The notes under the pieces: generated by a model
Told to the model about the DNA's origin: nothing
Databases searched by the model: none
What the model saw: only the letters and a program-made list of their open reading frames with translations
In this document: positions 6,946 to 14,042 of the stretch, piece by piece
Numbering within the stretch: the stretch's first letter is position 1
Layout: each line of letters opens with the position of its first letter
Source of the DNA: an uncultured Clostridia bacterium
GTDB lineage: Bacteria > Bacillota > Clostridia > Christensenellales > UBA1242
DNA: 16,993 nucleotides
Assembly: GCA_937891595.1 (NCBI GenBank)
Contig: CALATF010000017.1
Span: 1 to 16,993, forward strand
Direction: 5' to 3'
Program-made: the position numbers and the translations under genes

Positions 6946-7509
6946 ATGTTTTTCGGAATTAAATTGCCATTATATTTAGTTTGTTTATTAGTTGTAGCAG
7001 GAAGAATTGTAGATATGTCTTTATCAACCATGCGTACTGTATTTACAGTTAAAAGCAAACCACATATAGCAGCACCTATAGGGTTTATTGAAGCTTTTTT
7101 TTGGTTTGTAGTTGTTAAAGCTGCACTTGATTATGCAATTCAAAATCAAATAACCGATACACTACTTTTAGCAGTTGCCTACTCTTTAGGCTTTGCACTT
7201 GGAACTTTCTTAGGCGGATTTATATCAAAGAAATTTGTAAAATCTAGCATTCACGTTCAAATAGTTTTAAGTAAAAAAGATGATAACGTAATTAACGCTT
7301 TAAAAGAACATCAATTTGGGCAAACAATTTTAACTGCTAAAGGTGCTAAGAAAAACGAAGAAACTTATATGGTTTTTGTAGAAACAGACTCTAAAAAACT
7401 TGACGAGCTTAAATCTATTATAGACGAAAAAGACCCTAAAGCCTTTGTTTCTGTAAGCGAAAGTAAATCAGTATATAATGGTTTTTTTAAATCAAGCAAT
7501 GCTAAATAG
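6946..7509 (+). CDS. UPF0316 family membrane protein (DUF5698-DUF2179)
   Basis: This is a membrane protein of unknown function in the YebE/UPF0316 family; typical members have about 170-190 aa, and this one has 187. The N-terminal DUF5698 part has three hydrophobic helices near 7-26, 41-64 and 71-94, and the family's conserved cluster RIVDMSLSTMRTVF (20-33) lies at the end of the first. The C-terminal DUF2179 domain (about 101-182) is soluble and starts SSIHVQIVLS. In related proteins this fold resembles a small ligand-binding or regulatory alpha/beta domain, but no ligand can be inferred here. It starts at ATG 6946 after AAAGGAG. It is a single-gene unit with its own promoter and terminator. 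It is divergent from the V-ATPase operon, but that alone is not evidence of a shared role. Confidence 0.9.
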   Translation: MFFGIKLPLYLVCLLVVAGRIVDMSLSTMRTVFTVKSKPHIAAPIGFIEAFFWFVVVKAALDYAIQNQITDTLLLAVAYSLGFALGTFLGGFISKKFVKSSIHVQIVLSKKDDNVINALKEHQFGQTILTAKGAKKNEETYMVFVETDSKKLDELKSIIDEKDPKAFVSVSESKSVYNGFFKSSNAK

Positions 7510-7522
7510 TTTTATTTAAATT

Positions 7523-7558
7523 AAAAGGACTTATTTTAGATAAGTCCTTTTATTTTTT
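7523..7558 (+). terminator. Rho-independent terminator of the UPF0316 gene
   Basis: AAAAGGACTTA (7523-7533) pairs perfectly over 11 bp with TAAGTCCTTTT (7541-7551) around a 7-nt loop, followed by A and six T. It lies 14 nt after the stop codon. Confidence 0.9.
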
Positions 7559-7591
7559 ACATAAATTATGATTTATAAACAACCATTTCTT

Positions 7592-7620
7592 TTTACTTTT
7601 AATAATAATTAATGTATACT
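7592..7620 (+). promoter_or_regulatory. Probable sigma-A promoter of pepD
   Basis: TTTACT (7592-7597) and TATACT (7615-7620) are spaced 17 bp, with 4 and 5 consensus bases. It lies just after the preceding terminator and about 25 bp before the gene. The predicted leader is therefore short, with AAAAGGA at 7632-7638 as the ribosome binding site. Confidence 0.5.
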
Positions 7621-7645
7621 TGTTACCGTATAAAAGGAAAACACT

Positions 7646-9040
7646 ATGAATAATACATTACAATTTTTTAAAGAAATATCTAATATTCCTAGACCATCTG
7701 GAAAAGAAGAAAAAATAAGAGATTATTTAGTTAATTTTGCTAAAAGTCATAATTTAGAATATGTTACAGACAATACATTTAACGTTATTATAAAAAAGCC
7801 AAGTAACATAGCTAACTGCAATAAAACACTTATATTACAAGCCCACACAGACATGGTTTGTGAAAAAAACAATGATACTTTTTTTGATTTTGATAACATG
7901 GGCATCAATATTATTGAAAAAGATGACTTTTTATTTGCAGACGGCACTACCTTGGGAGCTGACAACGGCATAGGTCTTAGTATGATTCTAAGTATTCTTG
8001 AAGATAAAAACTTAAAAATACCTAACCTTGAATGTGTTTTTACTGCACAAGAAGAAACAACAATGAAAGGAGCAATGGATTTAAACTTTGCTAATATACA
8101 AGGCAATCACCTACTTTCTATAGATGGAACAGACGAAGGAAAAATAGAAGTTTCTAGCGCTGGTATGGTAGTAGCTAAATTGACCAAAAATTTAGATTTT
8201 CAAGATGTTGGAAACAAAAACATATTTAAAATTACTATTACAGGACTTAAAGGCGGTCACTCTGGTACCGAAATTAATACAGAGAGAGAAAATGCCATTA
8301 AAATACTTTTTGAAGGCTTGTCAAAATTAAAAAATAACTTTCAAATTTCTTCTGTAAGTGGTGGTGGAAAGTCTAACGCAATACCAAGAGAATGTAAATG
8401 TGTTATTGCTACAAATGAAAATATTGAAAACATAGAAGATTTATTTAACAATGTTATAAACAATTATAAAAACAATGAACCTAATATTAACTGTACAGTA
8501 TCTCCTGTTAACTACAAAAAATGCATAAATAGCCAAGAAACTATTAATTTAATAGATTTCATAAATGCTTTTAAAAATGGAGTTTTGGTTTATTCTGAAA
8601 AACAGGAAAACTTTCCTATAACTTCTTGCAATCTAGCTAATATTATTTTAGAAGACGGAACCATAAACATAATTATTTCTTTAAGAAGTAGTTTAAAGAC
8701 ACAAGAAAAGGAATATTTAAATAATATTTTTGAACTTTGCAATAAATATAAAATAACTTATAAAATATTATCTTCTGCACCATTTTTTGAAAAGAAAGAA
8801 AACTCATATTTACAAAAAATATGCAAAGACACATATAAAAGTTTATTTAACATAGAAGCTGAAGTTAAAGGTGTTCACGCCGGTCTTGAAGGCGGAGTTT
8901 TTGCTAATAAAAATGAAAATTTAGACATATGTGTAATTGCTCCAAACATTTATGATGCCCACTCTCCAAAAGAAAGAGTAAGCATTTCTTCTGTAAATAG
9001 AGTTTATAAATGGTTAAGAAATATAATTGAAAATTTTTAA
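7646..9040 (+). CDS. pepD: Xaa-His dipeptidase / beta-Ala-His dipeptidase (M20 metallopeptidase)
   Basis: This is a cytosolic di-zinc aminoacyl-histidine dipeptidase that hydrolyses Xaa-His (carnosine-like) and other dipeptides, supplying amino acids from imported peptides. The 464-aa length is close to the usual 480-490. The M20 active site is complete: HTD (His67, Asp69), the bridging Asp106 in GADNG, catalytic Glu136 and metal-binding Glu137 in QEET, Asp160 in SIDGTDEG, and the C-terminal metal His411 in VHAGLEGG. The dimerisation (lid) domain, about 190-380, includes GGHSG with His205. HTDMVCEKN and VHAGLEGG distinguish PepD from PepT and carboxypeptidase-type M20 enzymes. It has no signal peptide. 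It starts at ATG 7646 with AAAAGGA seven nt upstream. The gene stands alone between terminators. Confidence 0.96.
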   Translation: MNNTLQFFKEISNIPRPSGKEEKIRDYLVNFAKSHNLEYVTDNTFNVIIKKPSNIANCNKTLILQAHTDMVCEKNNDTFFDFDNMGINIIEKDDFLFADGTTLGADNGIGLSMILSILEDKNLKIPNLECVFTAQEETTMKGAMDLNFANIQGNHLLSIDGTDEGKIEVSSAGMVVAKLTKNLDFQDVGNKNIFKITITGLKGGHSGTEINTERENAIKILFEGLSKLKNNFQISSVSGGGKSNAIPRECKCVIATNENIENIEDLFNNVINNYKNNEPNINCTVSPVNYKKCINSQETINLIDFINAFKNGVLVYSEKQENFPITSCNLANIILEDGTINIIISLRSSLKTQEKEYLNNIFELCNKYKITYKILSSAPFFEKKENSYLQKICKDTYKSLFNIEAEVKGVHAGLEGGVFANKNENLDICVIAPNIYDAHSPKERVSISSVNRVYKWLRNIIENF

Positions 9041-9103
9041 AAGTTTAATACAAAAAAACAATATTTTTAAGTTTAAATCTAAAACTTTAAATTTTTAATT
9101 AAT

Positions 9104-9140
9104 AAAAAAGATGCTCTTTTTAAGCATCTTTTAATTTTTT
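9104..9140. terminator. Bidirectional rho-independent terminator
   Basis: AAAAGATGCT (9106-9115) pairs over 10 bp with AGCATCTTTT (9123-9132) around a 7-nt loop. The plus strand then runs into AATTTTTT, and on the minus strand the stem is followed by a run of six T. It ends both pepD (plus) and the convergent 184-aa gene (minus). Confidence 0.9.
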
Positions 9141-9142
9141 AT

Positions 9143-9697
9143 TTAAGGAAGCTGAAAATCAAAAATTGTTGGAATTTCACTAGCATCTTCTTGTGGTATT
9201 TTAGTTAATTTATTATCTTCGTTTACATAAACAGCGTCATCTATTTGCATAATTTCACAATCTGGGGTTACTGTTACAGATAATATTTGCTTTGAATTAA
9301 ATGATTCAGGTGTCCTAATAGCTTCTATTCTTGACCCGCTTAATCGTTCATTAACCACATTTGTTAAATTAAAAAAGTCACCTTCTGGCTTATTATTTTT
9401 AAAACTAATGGTAAAATCTTCCCCTTTTTGAAAAGCTTGAGTAGCTTTATTAAATAATTTTATTTCGGTATAAGCCATCAAAGCTCTATATGTATCAATT
9501 TTGTTGGAAGACAATTCATTAGTCCCCGACCTTTTAACTTCTCTGGTAAAAAGTTGATTATAAGTTTCCCTTATTAAATTAATAGCATTTGCAGGGTAAA
9601 AATAACCTGCTTCTATATATTTACTCAAAGCATCTTCTCTTCTTTCAAGAACTTCACTAAGTTCACTTGGTTCAAAATTCCTAATTTTAAAATCCAT
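9143..9697 (-). CDS. Hypothetical soluble protein, 184 aa
   Basis: I do not recognise this protein. It is 184 aa, with no signal peptide, membrane segment, or cysteine or histidine cluster (a single Cys at about 148). Residues 1-105 look helical and charged (PSELSEVLERREDALSKYIE, then a YRALMAYTEIKLFNKATQAF helix). Residues 106-184 look beta-rich (FTISFKN, ILSVTVTPDCEIMQIDD) and end in an acidic, Pro-containing tail. It starts at ATG 9695-9697 with GAGGT shortly upstream. It lies 98 nt downstream of the beta-helix gene on the same strand. That gap has only a weak promoter candidate (TATTAT at 9744-9749 with TTAATG 17 bp before it), so it may be co-transcribed. It ends at the bidirectional terminator. 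Base composition is like its neighbours. Confidence 0.75.
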   Translation of the reverse strand: MDFKIRNFEPSELSEVLERREDALSKYIEAGYFYPANAINLIRETYNQLFTREVKRSGTNELSSNKIDTYRALMAYTEIKLFNKATQAFQKGEDFTISFKNNKPEGDFFNLTNVVNERLSGSRIEAIRTPESFNSKQILSVTVTPDCEIMQIDDAVYVNEDNKLTKIPQEDASEIPTIFDFQLP

Positions 9698-9795
9698 ACA
9701 AAACCTCTTTAATTTTTATCTTTTATAAATTTATTGTAATACTATAATACATTTTAATATACTATTCATTAATAACTTAAACATTACTTATAAAC

Positions 9796-10998
9796 TTATT
9801 GCACTTCGCCTTCAACATTAACTATGCTAGGGATAAAAGCTTCTACTTTGCCATTTTCTATGCTGATGTTTTTAATATTTTTATCTTCGATTTCTACAAC
9901 TTTTGGATTGTCACAACTATATGAATATAAATTATCTTCTTGTTTAACATCTTCAAAAGCTAATTTGCTATCGCTGATAGTAGAACCTCCTATTTCCAAG
10001 CAATTTTCTTCAACTTCTATAGTAGAAGATTTATTAACAATACTATTAACAATATATAAATTACTTTTAACATCGGCAGAAACACAGGCGTTGTCGTTAA
10101 ATCTACTATCTAAAATAGAAACTTGCCCTATATGATTAGTAATCTTTGAATTTCCAGCCATAACTACACTATCTAAAAACATATCACCAGTATATCTTGT
10201 TGGAACGAATACTCCTGCCATATCGCAAGAACTACCAGGAAGTACTACATTATGAGTTTCTTCAAAATATCTTTGAGCAATAATGTTTCTAACTATATCT
10301 CCCTGTTTAGGAATATTTTCAACATCAGCATTTTGAGAAATAAAGCTATTTTTAATACAAATATTAGCTTCTTCAGCTGACTTTACTTTAGCGTCATCAC
10401 ATATAGTAGAATAGAATATATTAATATTATTTTCTTTAACTGTTGAAAATTTTAAAGCTTTTATATCTGTTGACAATTTACCTTGGACTACAGCATTATC
10501 ACATATTTGTGAATAATCTACATTTGCGTTGATTACTCGGGCATTCCCAGCTATTATAGTAGGACTTTGTAAAGTCTTTTCTTCACCTTCATAAGCGCTA
10601 CGCGAATTAATATGGCTATCTATAACTCTAGCGTTATCAGTAATAATAGCACCATTATTAACAGTACTTTCACCTAAAACAACTGCATCTTTTTCTACTA
10701 CAGCCCCACCGTAAACTTTAGCATATTTACCTATCCAACAACTGCCATCTTGTCTTAAATTATCTAAGCCTTCTACATAACCACCTAGGAGACCTTCATT
10801 CATAACATATTTATTAAAAACCTTTAAAGCAATTAACCTATGTAAGGTATGTTCCACTCCTTCAGGGTCTGTTATTTTTATTACATCATCATTAGATAAA
10901 TAATATTTATCATAACCCATATTTTTTACAACTTTAGATTTTAATTCATCAATACTTGAATTTAATATATTTTCTTCTTTTATATTATAACTGCTCAT
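9796..10998 (-). CDS. YdcK-like left-handed beta-helix (hexapeptide repeat) protein
   Basis: The region from about residue 31 resembles Escherichia coli YdcK, a beta-helix protein of unknown function. It shares a KYxLS opening, a GGYVEGLDNLRQDGSCWI block (72-89; GGW/Y-V plus CWI are the anchors) and then many imperfect hexapeptide-like turns with NARV, DNAVV, DNACV and GNSKI (95-345) that would build a left-handed parallel beta-helix. The 400 aa exceed YdcK (about 326) through a 30-residue helical N-terminus and a longer C-terminal tail. There is no obvious acyltransferase His-containing active-site motif, so an LpxA/CysE-type enzyme is not supported. It has no signal peptide or membrane segment. 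It starts at ATG 10996-10998 after AAGGAG. It has its own promoter. A structural or binding role is possible; the function is unknown. Confidence 0.8.
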   Translation of the reverse strand: MSSYNIKEENILNSSIDELKSKVVKNMGYDKYYLSNDDVIKITDPEGVEHTLHRLIALKVFNKYVMNEGLLGGYVEGLDNLRQDGSCWIGKYAKVYGGAVVEKDAVVLGESTVNNGAIITDNARVIDSHINSRSAYEGEEKTLQSPTIIAGNARVINANVDYSQICDNAVVQGKLSTDIKALKFSTVKENNINIFYSTICDDAKVKSAEEANICIKNSFISQNADVENIPKQGDIVRNIIAQRYFEETHNVVLPGSSCDMAGVFVPTRYTGDMFLDSVVMAGNSKITNHIGQVSILDSRFNDNACVSADVKSNLYIVNSIVNKSSTIEVEENCLEIGGSTISDSKLAFEDVKQEDNLYSYSCDNPKVVEIEDKNIKNISIENGKVEAFIPSIVNVEGEVQ

Positions 10999-11025
10999 AA
11001 AAACTCCTTATTATCAATTCAGTTT

Positions 11026-11054
11026 ATTATAACATTAATTATAAATCTTTACAA
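11026..11054 (-). promoter_or_regulatory. Probable sigma-A promoter of the beta-helix gene
   Basis: A perfect TATAAT (11026-11031) is preceded by TTGTAA (11049-11054) at 17-bp spacing on the minus strand. The start near 11019 leaves a leader of about 20 nt that contains AAGGAG. Confidence 0.6.
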
Positions 11055-11169
11055 TATGTGATTTTTTTTTTATTCAATATAAACAAAGTTAGTAAATTAT
11101 ATAATGAAATTGTTGCAAGCTTATAATCTTAAAAATAAATATATAAATAATTAAAATTATTTTGATTTT

Positions 11170-11202
11170 AAAAAAAAGTCAAAGAATACATCTCCGACTT
11201 TT
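11170..11202 (-). terminator. Rho-independent terminator of the 83-aa membrane protein gene
   Basis: On the minus strand AAAGTCGGAGA pairs with TCTTTGACTTT (11 bp including two G-U pairs) around a 5-nt loop. A run of eight T, partly inside the stem, follows. It lies 17 nt past the stop at 11219. Confidence 0.8.
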
Positions 11203-11218
11203 ATTTTTATTTTGATTA

Positions 11219-11470
11219 TTAGTTTACTATGTATAAAATAATATCAACAGAAATACATACAAAACCTGCTGTAATTAAAAGCAAACCTATTATTTTGAAA
11301 GCAGTATAAACTCTGTCGTTTGGATCTACTACATCATCTTGTCTTGCAACCCTAGTAATACGCTTTGCAAGAACAGCAATAGCAATACCAAAAGCTAGTA
11401 AAATAAGACCAACTATTATAAGTGGTTGATTTATAAATTCTCTAAAAGAAACACCTAATAAATTTAACAT
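11219..11470 (-). CDS. Small two-helix membrane protein, 83 aa
   Basis: I do not recognise this protein. It has 83 aa and two strongly hydrophobic segments near 17-36 and 59-81. They are joined by a short polar loop, KRITRVARQDDVVDPNDRVY (36-55), that is basic at first and then acidic. By the positive-inside rule the loop is probably cytoplasmic, with both ends outside, but this is weakly determined. It starts at ATG 11468-11470 after a G-rich AGGGGGA ribosome binding site. It is a real gene despite its size, because it has a near-consensus promoter of its own, a good ribosome binding site and a terminator immediately after it. It is an independent unit downstream of the TPR gene. Confidence 0.8.
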   Translation of the reverse strand: MLNLLGVSFREFINQPLIIVGLILLAFGIAIAVLAKRITRVARQDDVVDPNDRVYTAFKIIGLLLITAGFVCISVDIILYIVN

Positions 11471-11499
11471 AAAGTCCCCCTGACCTTTTTACTAAACAA

Positions 11500-11528
11500 A
11501 TTATAACAAAACTTTTAATAAATTTCAA
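11500..11528 (-). promoter_or_regulatory. Probable strong sigma-A promoter of the 83-aa gene
   Basis: On the minus strand TTGAAA (11523-11528) and a perfect TATAAT (11500-11505) lie exactly 17 bp apart, 11 of 12 consensus bases. This is the best promoter match in the window. The leader would be about 22 nt. It begins 24 bp downstream of the TPR gene's stop. Confidence 0.7.
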
Positions 11529-11551
11529 TAGTAAAAAATAAAAAATAAACG

Positions 11552-13195
11552 TTAATCTATAGTAAGATTATATTTTTGTGCAAAATCATACAAAATATTT
11601 TGAGAAATATTAAAATAACTACATATTTCGTTCAAAGATTTTAATTTGCCTTCTCTAGTTACCTTCCAAGTTATGTAACAAGCAATAACATTTTCATCTT
11701 GGATTTCATTCCCTAATTTTCTTTGTAAGTAAATACATATATTGCGCAAATAAATATCTGCTATATTTGTTTCGTTAATTAAATATTCAACGCTAAGAAG
11801 TGTGGCTTTATTAACATTTTCGTTTGAAATTTTCATAGCTTTTTTATTAGATAATGTTATTTTGGTATAAAAATTATCTTTTACGAAGCTTATTTTGTTA
11901 ATATTTTCTACATTTAGTCTAGCAATAATAATTTTATTTTTAGTTTTGCAACTGATATCATTTCCCATTAAAATATAACTAAAAAATGCCTTTATATCTT
12001 TACCGTCTAGTTTGGCCATTTTTATAAGTAGTAAGATTTTTGTGTTTGTTTCTGGCAGCTTTGCAATAAAATAAAACAAATCTTTATCTTTTAAGAACTC
12101 TTTTTTTAATTGATTATCTTCTAAAACTAAAAAAGTTTTTAATTTTGCTTGAACTTTTAAATATTCACTAATAGGAATGTTAAAAAGATATTCCATTTTC
12201 TTATCTATTTTTTTATCACAAATATCTAAATAATAATTAAAAACATAATTACTAAAAGGATTTAACGTTTTAAGTTCAATTAGTTTTTTCTTAGCGCTTT
12301 CATAATCTTTACAATTAATGCATGTTAAACAATACAAAAATTCTAATTCAGTTTCATATTTTGAAGTAGATAAAAACTTTTCCATATATAGTTTGCCAAG
12401 TTCTAATTGTTCTGTTTGCGCAAACGTTAAACCTATTTTAAAATTATCCTCAGCACGTTTTACTTCTATACTTCTTAATTTATCTTTAATTTTATTAAAT
12501 TTTTCTTGTTCTTCTTCACAATAGTAAATTAATAGCAAATTACACAAATCTAAAACAGTTTCTTCGCCAAAATTATTGATAAGTTCAACACCTTTTTTAG
12601 TGTCATTCATAAAAAAGTAAGCCAAAGAAAGTTCTGCCCTAACTTTAGGGTCATTAAACTCTCCTACTTCTTCAAAAATTTTAATAGCTTGCTCAAACCT
12701 ACCTTTAGACATAAGTTGCTCTGCATTTTGCAATTTTTTGGCTTTGTTAAAATCTGTATAATTATCTACTACCTGAAAACCTTTATTATTAATATCTTCA
12801 ATTATTTTTAAACGTTTTTTTGCACTATCTGATAATTGAGTATTTTCTAGCAAATTAACACATTTGTTTAAATAATACCTAGCAGAAACAAAATCTTTTT
12901 GTTGCAAAAAGTTCTCGCCAAGCCCCCTATACACTAGTTGAGCAAAAATCTCAGAATCTAGGCACAAAAAATAATAATAATTTGAAAGATCAAAATTGTT
13001 AATCATAGCATAAGCTTGAGCCATAACTAAATAATAACTAGAAAGTAAAAATTCATCTCTAGTCTTTGCTAAATTTATTGCTTTATGAATATATTGTATA
13101 GCCTTAAGAATGTCGCCATTTTGCAAACAATCTTTACCTAAATTAAAATAAAACTCATCATTTTTATTAAACTGAATTACTTTTAAATTTTTCAT
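11552..13195 (-). CDS. TPR-repeat protein with a C-terminal helix-turn-helix-like segment
   Basis: This is a 547-aa, all-helical, cytoplasmic protein. The N-terminal 210 residues carry degenerate tetratricopeptide repeats with the usual spacing of Gly/Ala and aromatic residues: about 13-46 (YFNLGKDCLQNGDILKAIQY), 52-84, 86-118, 153-187 and 187-215. The central part continues as TPR-like helices. Residues about 440-490 include a more beta-like stretch. The last 40 end in SLNEICSYFNISQNILYDFA (520-539), whose spacing looks like a helix-turn-helix (xxICxYFNISxxxLYDFA). This suggests a TPR regulator or scaffold binding DNA or protein, but that is inference. It starts at ATG 13193-13195; there is no good ribosome binding site within 15 nt (AGGAAAAGAG is about 20 nt or more away), so expression may be weak. 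It is a single gene. Confidence 0.8.
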   Translation of the reverse strand: MKNLKVIQFNKNDEFYFNLGKDCLQNGDILKAIQYIHKAINLAKTRDEFLLSSYYLVMAQAYAMINNFDLSNYYYFLCLDSEIFAQLVYRGLGENFLQQKDFVSARYYLNKCVNLLENTQLSDSAKKRLKIIEDINNKGFQVVDNYTDFNKAKKLQNAEQLMSKGRFEQAIKIFEEVGEFNDPKVRAELSLAYFFMNDTKKGVELINNFGEETVLDLCNLLLIYYCEEEQEKFNKIKDKLRSIEVKRAEDNFKIGLTFAQTEQLELGKLYMEKFLSTSKYETELEFLYCLTCINCKDYESAKKKLIELKTLNPFSNYVFNYYLDICDKKIDKKMEYLFNIPISEYLKVQAKLKTFLVLEDNQLKKEFLKDKDLFYFIAKLPETNTKILLLIKMAKLDGKDIKAFFSYILMGNDISCKTKNKIIIARLNVENINKISFVKDNFYTKITLSNKKAMKISNENVNKATLLSVEYLINETNIADIYLRNICIYLQRKLGNEIQDENVIACYITWKVTREGKLKSLNEICSYFNISQNILYDFAQKYNLTID

Positions 13196-13248
13196 ATAAA
13201 ATAAATCTATTCTCTTTTCCTACAAAAAAATGCATTATTATACTTTTT

Positions 13249-13276
13249 ATTATAATATTTTTTTTAAAAACAACAA
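13249..13276 (-). promoter_or_regulatory. Weak candidate promoter of the TPR gene
   Basis: A perfect TATAAT (13249-13254) has TTGTTG (13271-13276) 16 bp upstream on the minus strand. The -35 is poor, and a second TATAAT lies at 13237-13242 without a -35. The location between the preceding terminator and the gene is right. Confidence 0.35.
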
Positions 13277-13295
13277 CTAATTAAAAGAGGTTAAA

Positions 13296-13325
13296 TAAAA
13301 AAGTTATGCATAAAGCATAACCTTT
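13296..13325 (-). terminator. Rho-independent terminator of the dnaG-rpoD-trmK cluster
   Basis: On the minus strand AAAGGTTATGC pairs with GCATAACTTTT (11 bp including one G-U) around a 5-nt loop, and the T run follows. It lies 9 nt after the zinc-ribbon gene's stop at 13335. Confidence 0.85.
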
Positions 13326-13334
13326 GTTATAAAA

Positions 13335-14027
13335 TTAAACATAAATATATCTTCTGCATTGTTCGCATTCTAAATACCCATTAGACTTTAATTTGTTCAT
13401 TAAAGCAGCAGGCATTTCCATACTACATCCACCACAAGCATTATTGTTAAGAGGAACAAGTACTGGAAAAATTTTGTCTTGCCTAATTTGTTTATACTTA
13501 GCAAGAAGACCAGCGTCTATATCCTTTTCAAGTGCAAGCATTTGTTTTTTAATTTCTTCAATGCTTGGTTTTACATTAGCTTCGATTTCATCACATTTAG
13601 CTTTGCTTTCTTTATATTTTTGACGATAAGTAACAATATTATTTCTACAAACTTCAAAGTTTTTAATAATAGAATTAATATTTTCTGCCTGAGAAGACAA
13701 ACCTCTTTCAAGAGCCCCTAATACAGATACTAACTGGTTTGCTTTTTCCAAGTTTTCATTAAGTTTTTCTTCAGTTAAATTAGAAACATCTTGTTTGTTA
13801 AGCTTTGCTAATTCAGCATAAGCACTTTCATAATCTGATTTAAATTTTTCATATTCTTGAATAGAAGATTTAGCTTTTGCTTCTAATTCAAGCAATTTAT
13901 TTTGAGAATCTTTAACAAGAGCAACTACTTTATTTAATGTTTGCTTAGCCTCGTTATTTTGCACATCTCTTTTTAAAGCTAATATTTTACCATCTAATTT
14001 TTGATATTCAAGTAAATTTTTAAACAT
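13335..14027 (-). CDS. C4 zinc-ribbon coiled-coil protein (COG1579/DUF164-like)
   Basis: This belongs to the COG1579 type of predicted nucleic-acid-binding protein, which has a long antiparallel coiled-coil hairpin followed by a C-terminal zinc ribbon. Residues 1-180 are almost wholly helical with heptads (LLEYQKLDGKILALKRDVQN, and LEKDIDAGLLAKYKQIRQDK at the end). The ribbon has four cysteines: Cys198 and Cys201 in ACGGCSMEMP, and Cys221 and Cys224 in ECEQCRR. The length of 230 aa is normal (about 230-240). The function is unknown; relatives are commonly found next to trmK in Firmicutes. It starts at ATG 14025-14027 with a perfect CAGGAGGT five nt upstream, 15 nt after the trmK stop. It is the last gene of the cluster. 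Confidence 0.93.
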   Translation of the reverse strand: MFKNLLEYQKLDGKILALKRDVQNNEAKQTLNKVVALVKDSQNKLLELEAKAKSSIQEYEKFKSDYESAYAELAKLNKQDVSNLTEEKLNENLEKANQLVSVLGALERGLSSQAENINSIIKNFEVCRNNIVTYRQKYKESKAKCDEIEANVKPSIEEIKKQMLALEKDIDAGLLAKYKQIRQDKIFPVLVPLNNNACGGCSMEMPAALMNKLKSNGYLECEQCRRYIYV

Positions 14028-14042
14028 GAAAAACCTCCTGTG

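Noticed and set aside
7747..8106. 119-aa minus-strand reading frame inside pepD
   Set aside because: It lies wholly within a well-supported M20 gene on the opposite strand, has no ribosome binding site of note and encodes no recognisable protein. It is a compositional shadow.
9796..10998. LpxA/CysE-type acyltransferase activity for the beta-helix protein
   Set aside because: Hexapeptide-like turns are present, but no catalytic His or acyl-acceptor motif is seen, and the GGYV-CWI block fits the YdcK type better.
13393..13721. Plus-strand reading frames of 76 and 80 aa inside the zinc-ribbon gene
   Set aside because: They overlap each other and an established gene on the opposite strand, and their hydrophobic make-up is what an antisense frame of an AT-rich charged gene gives.
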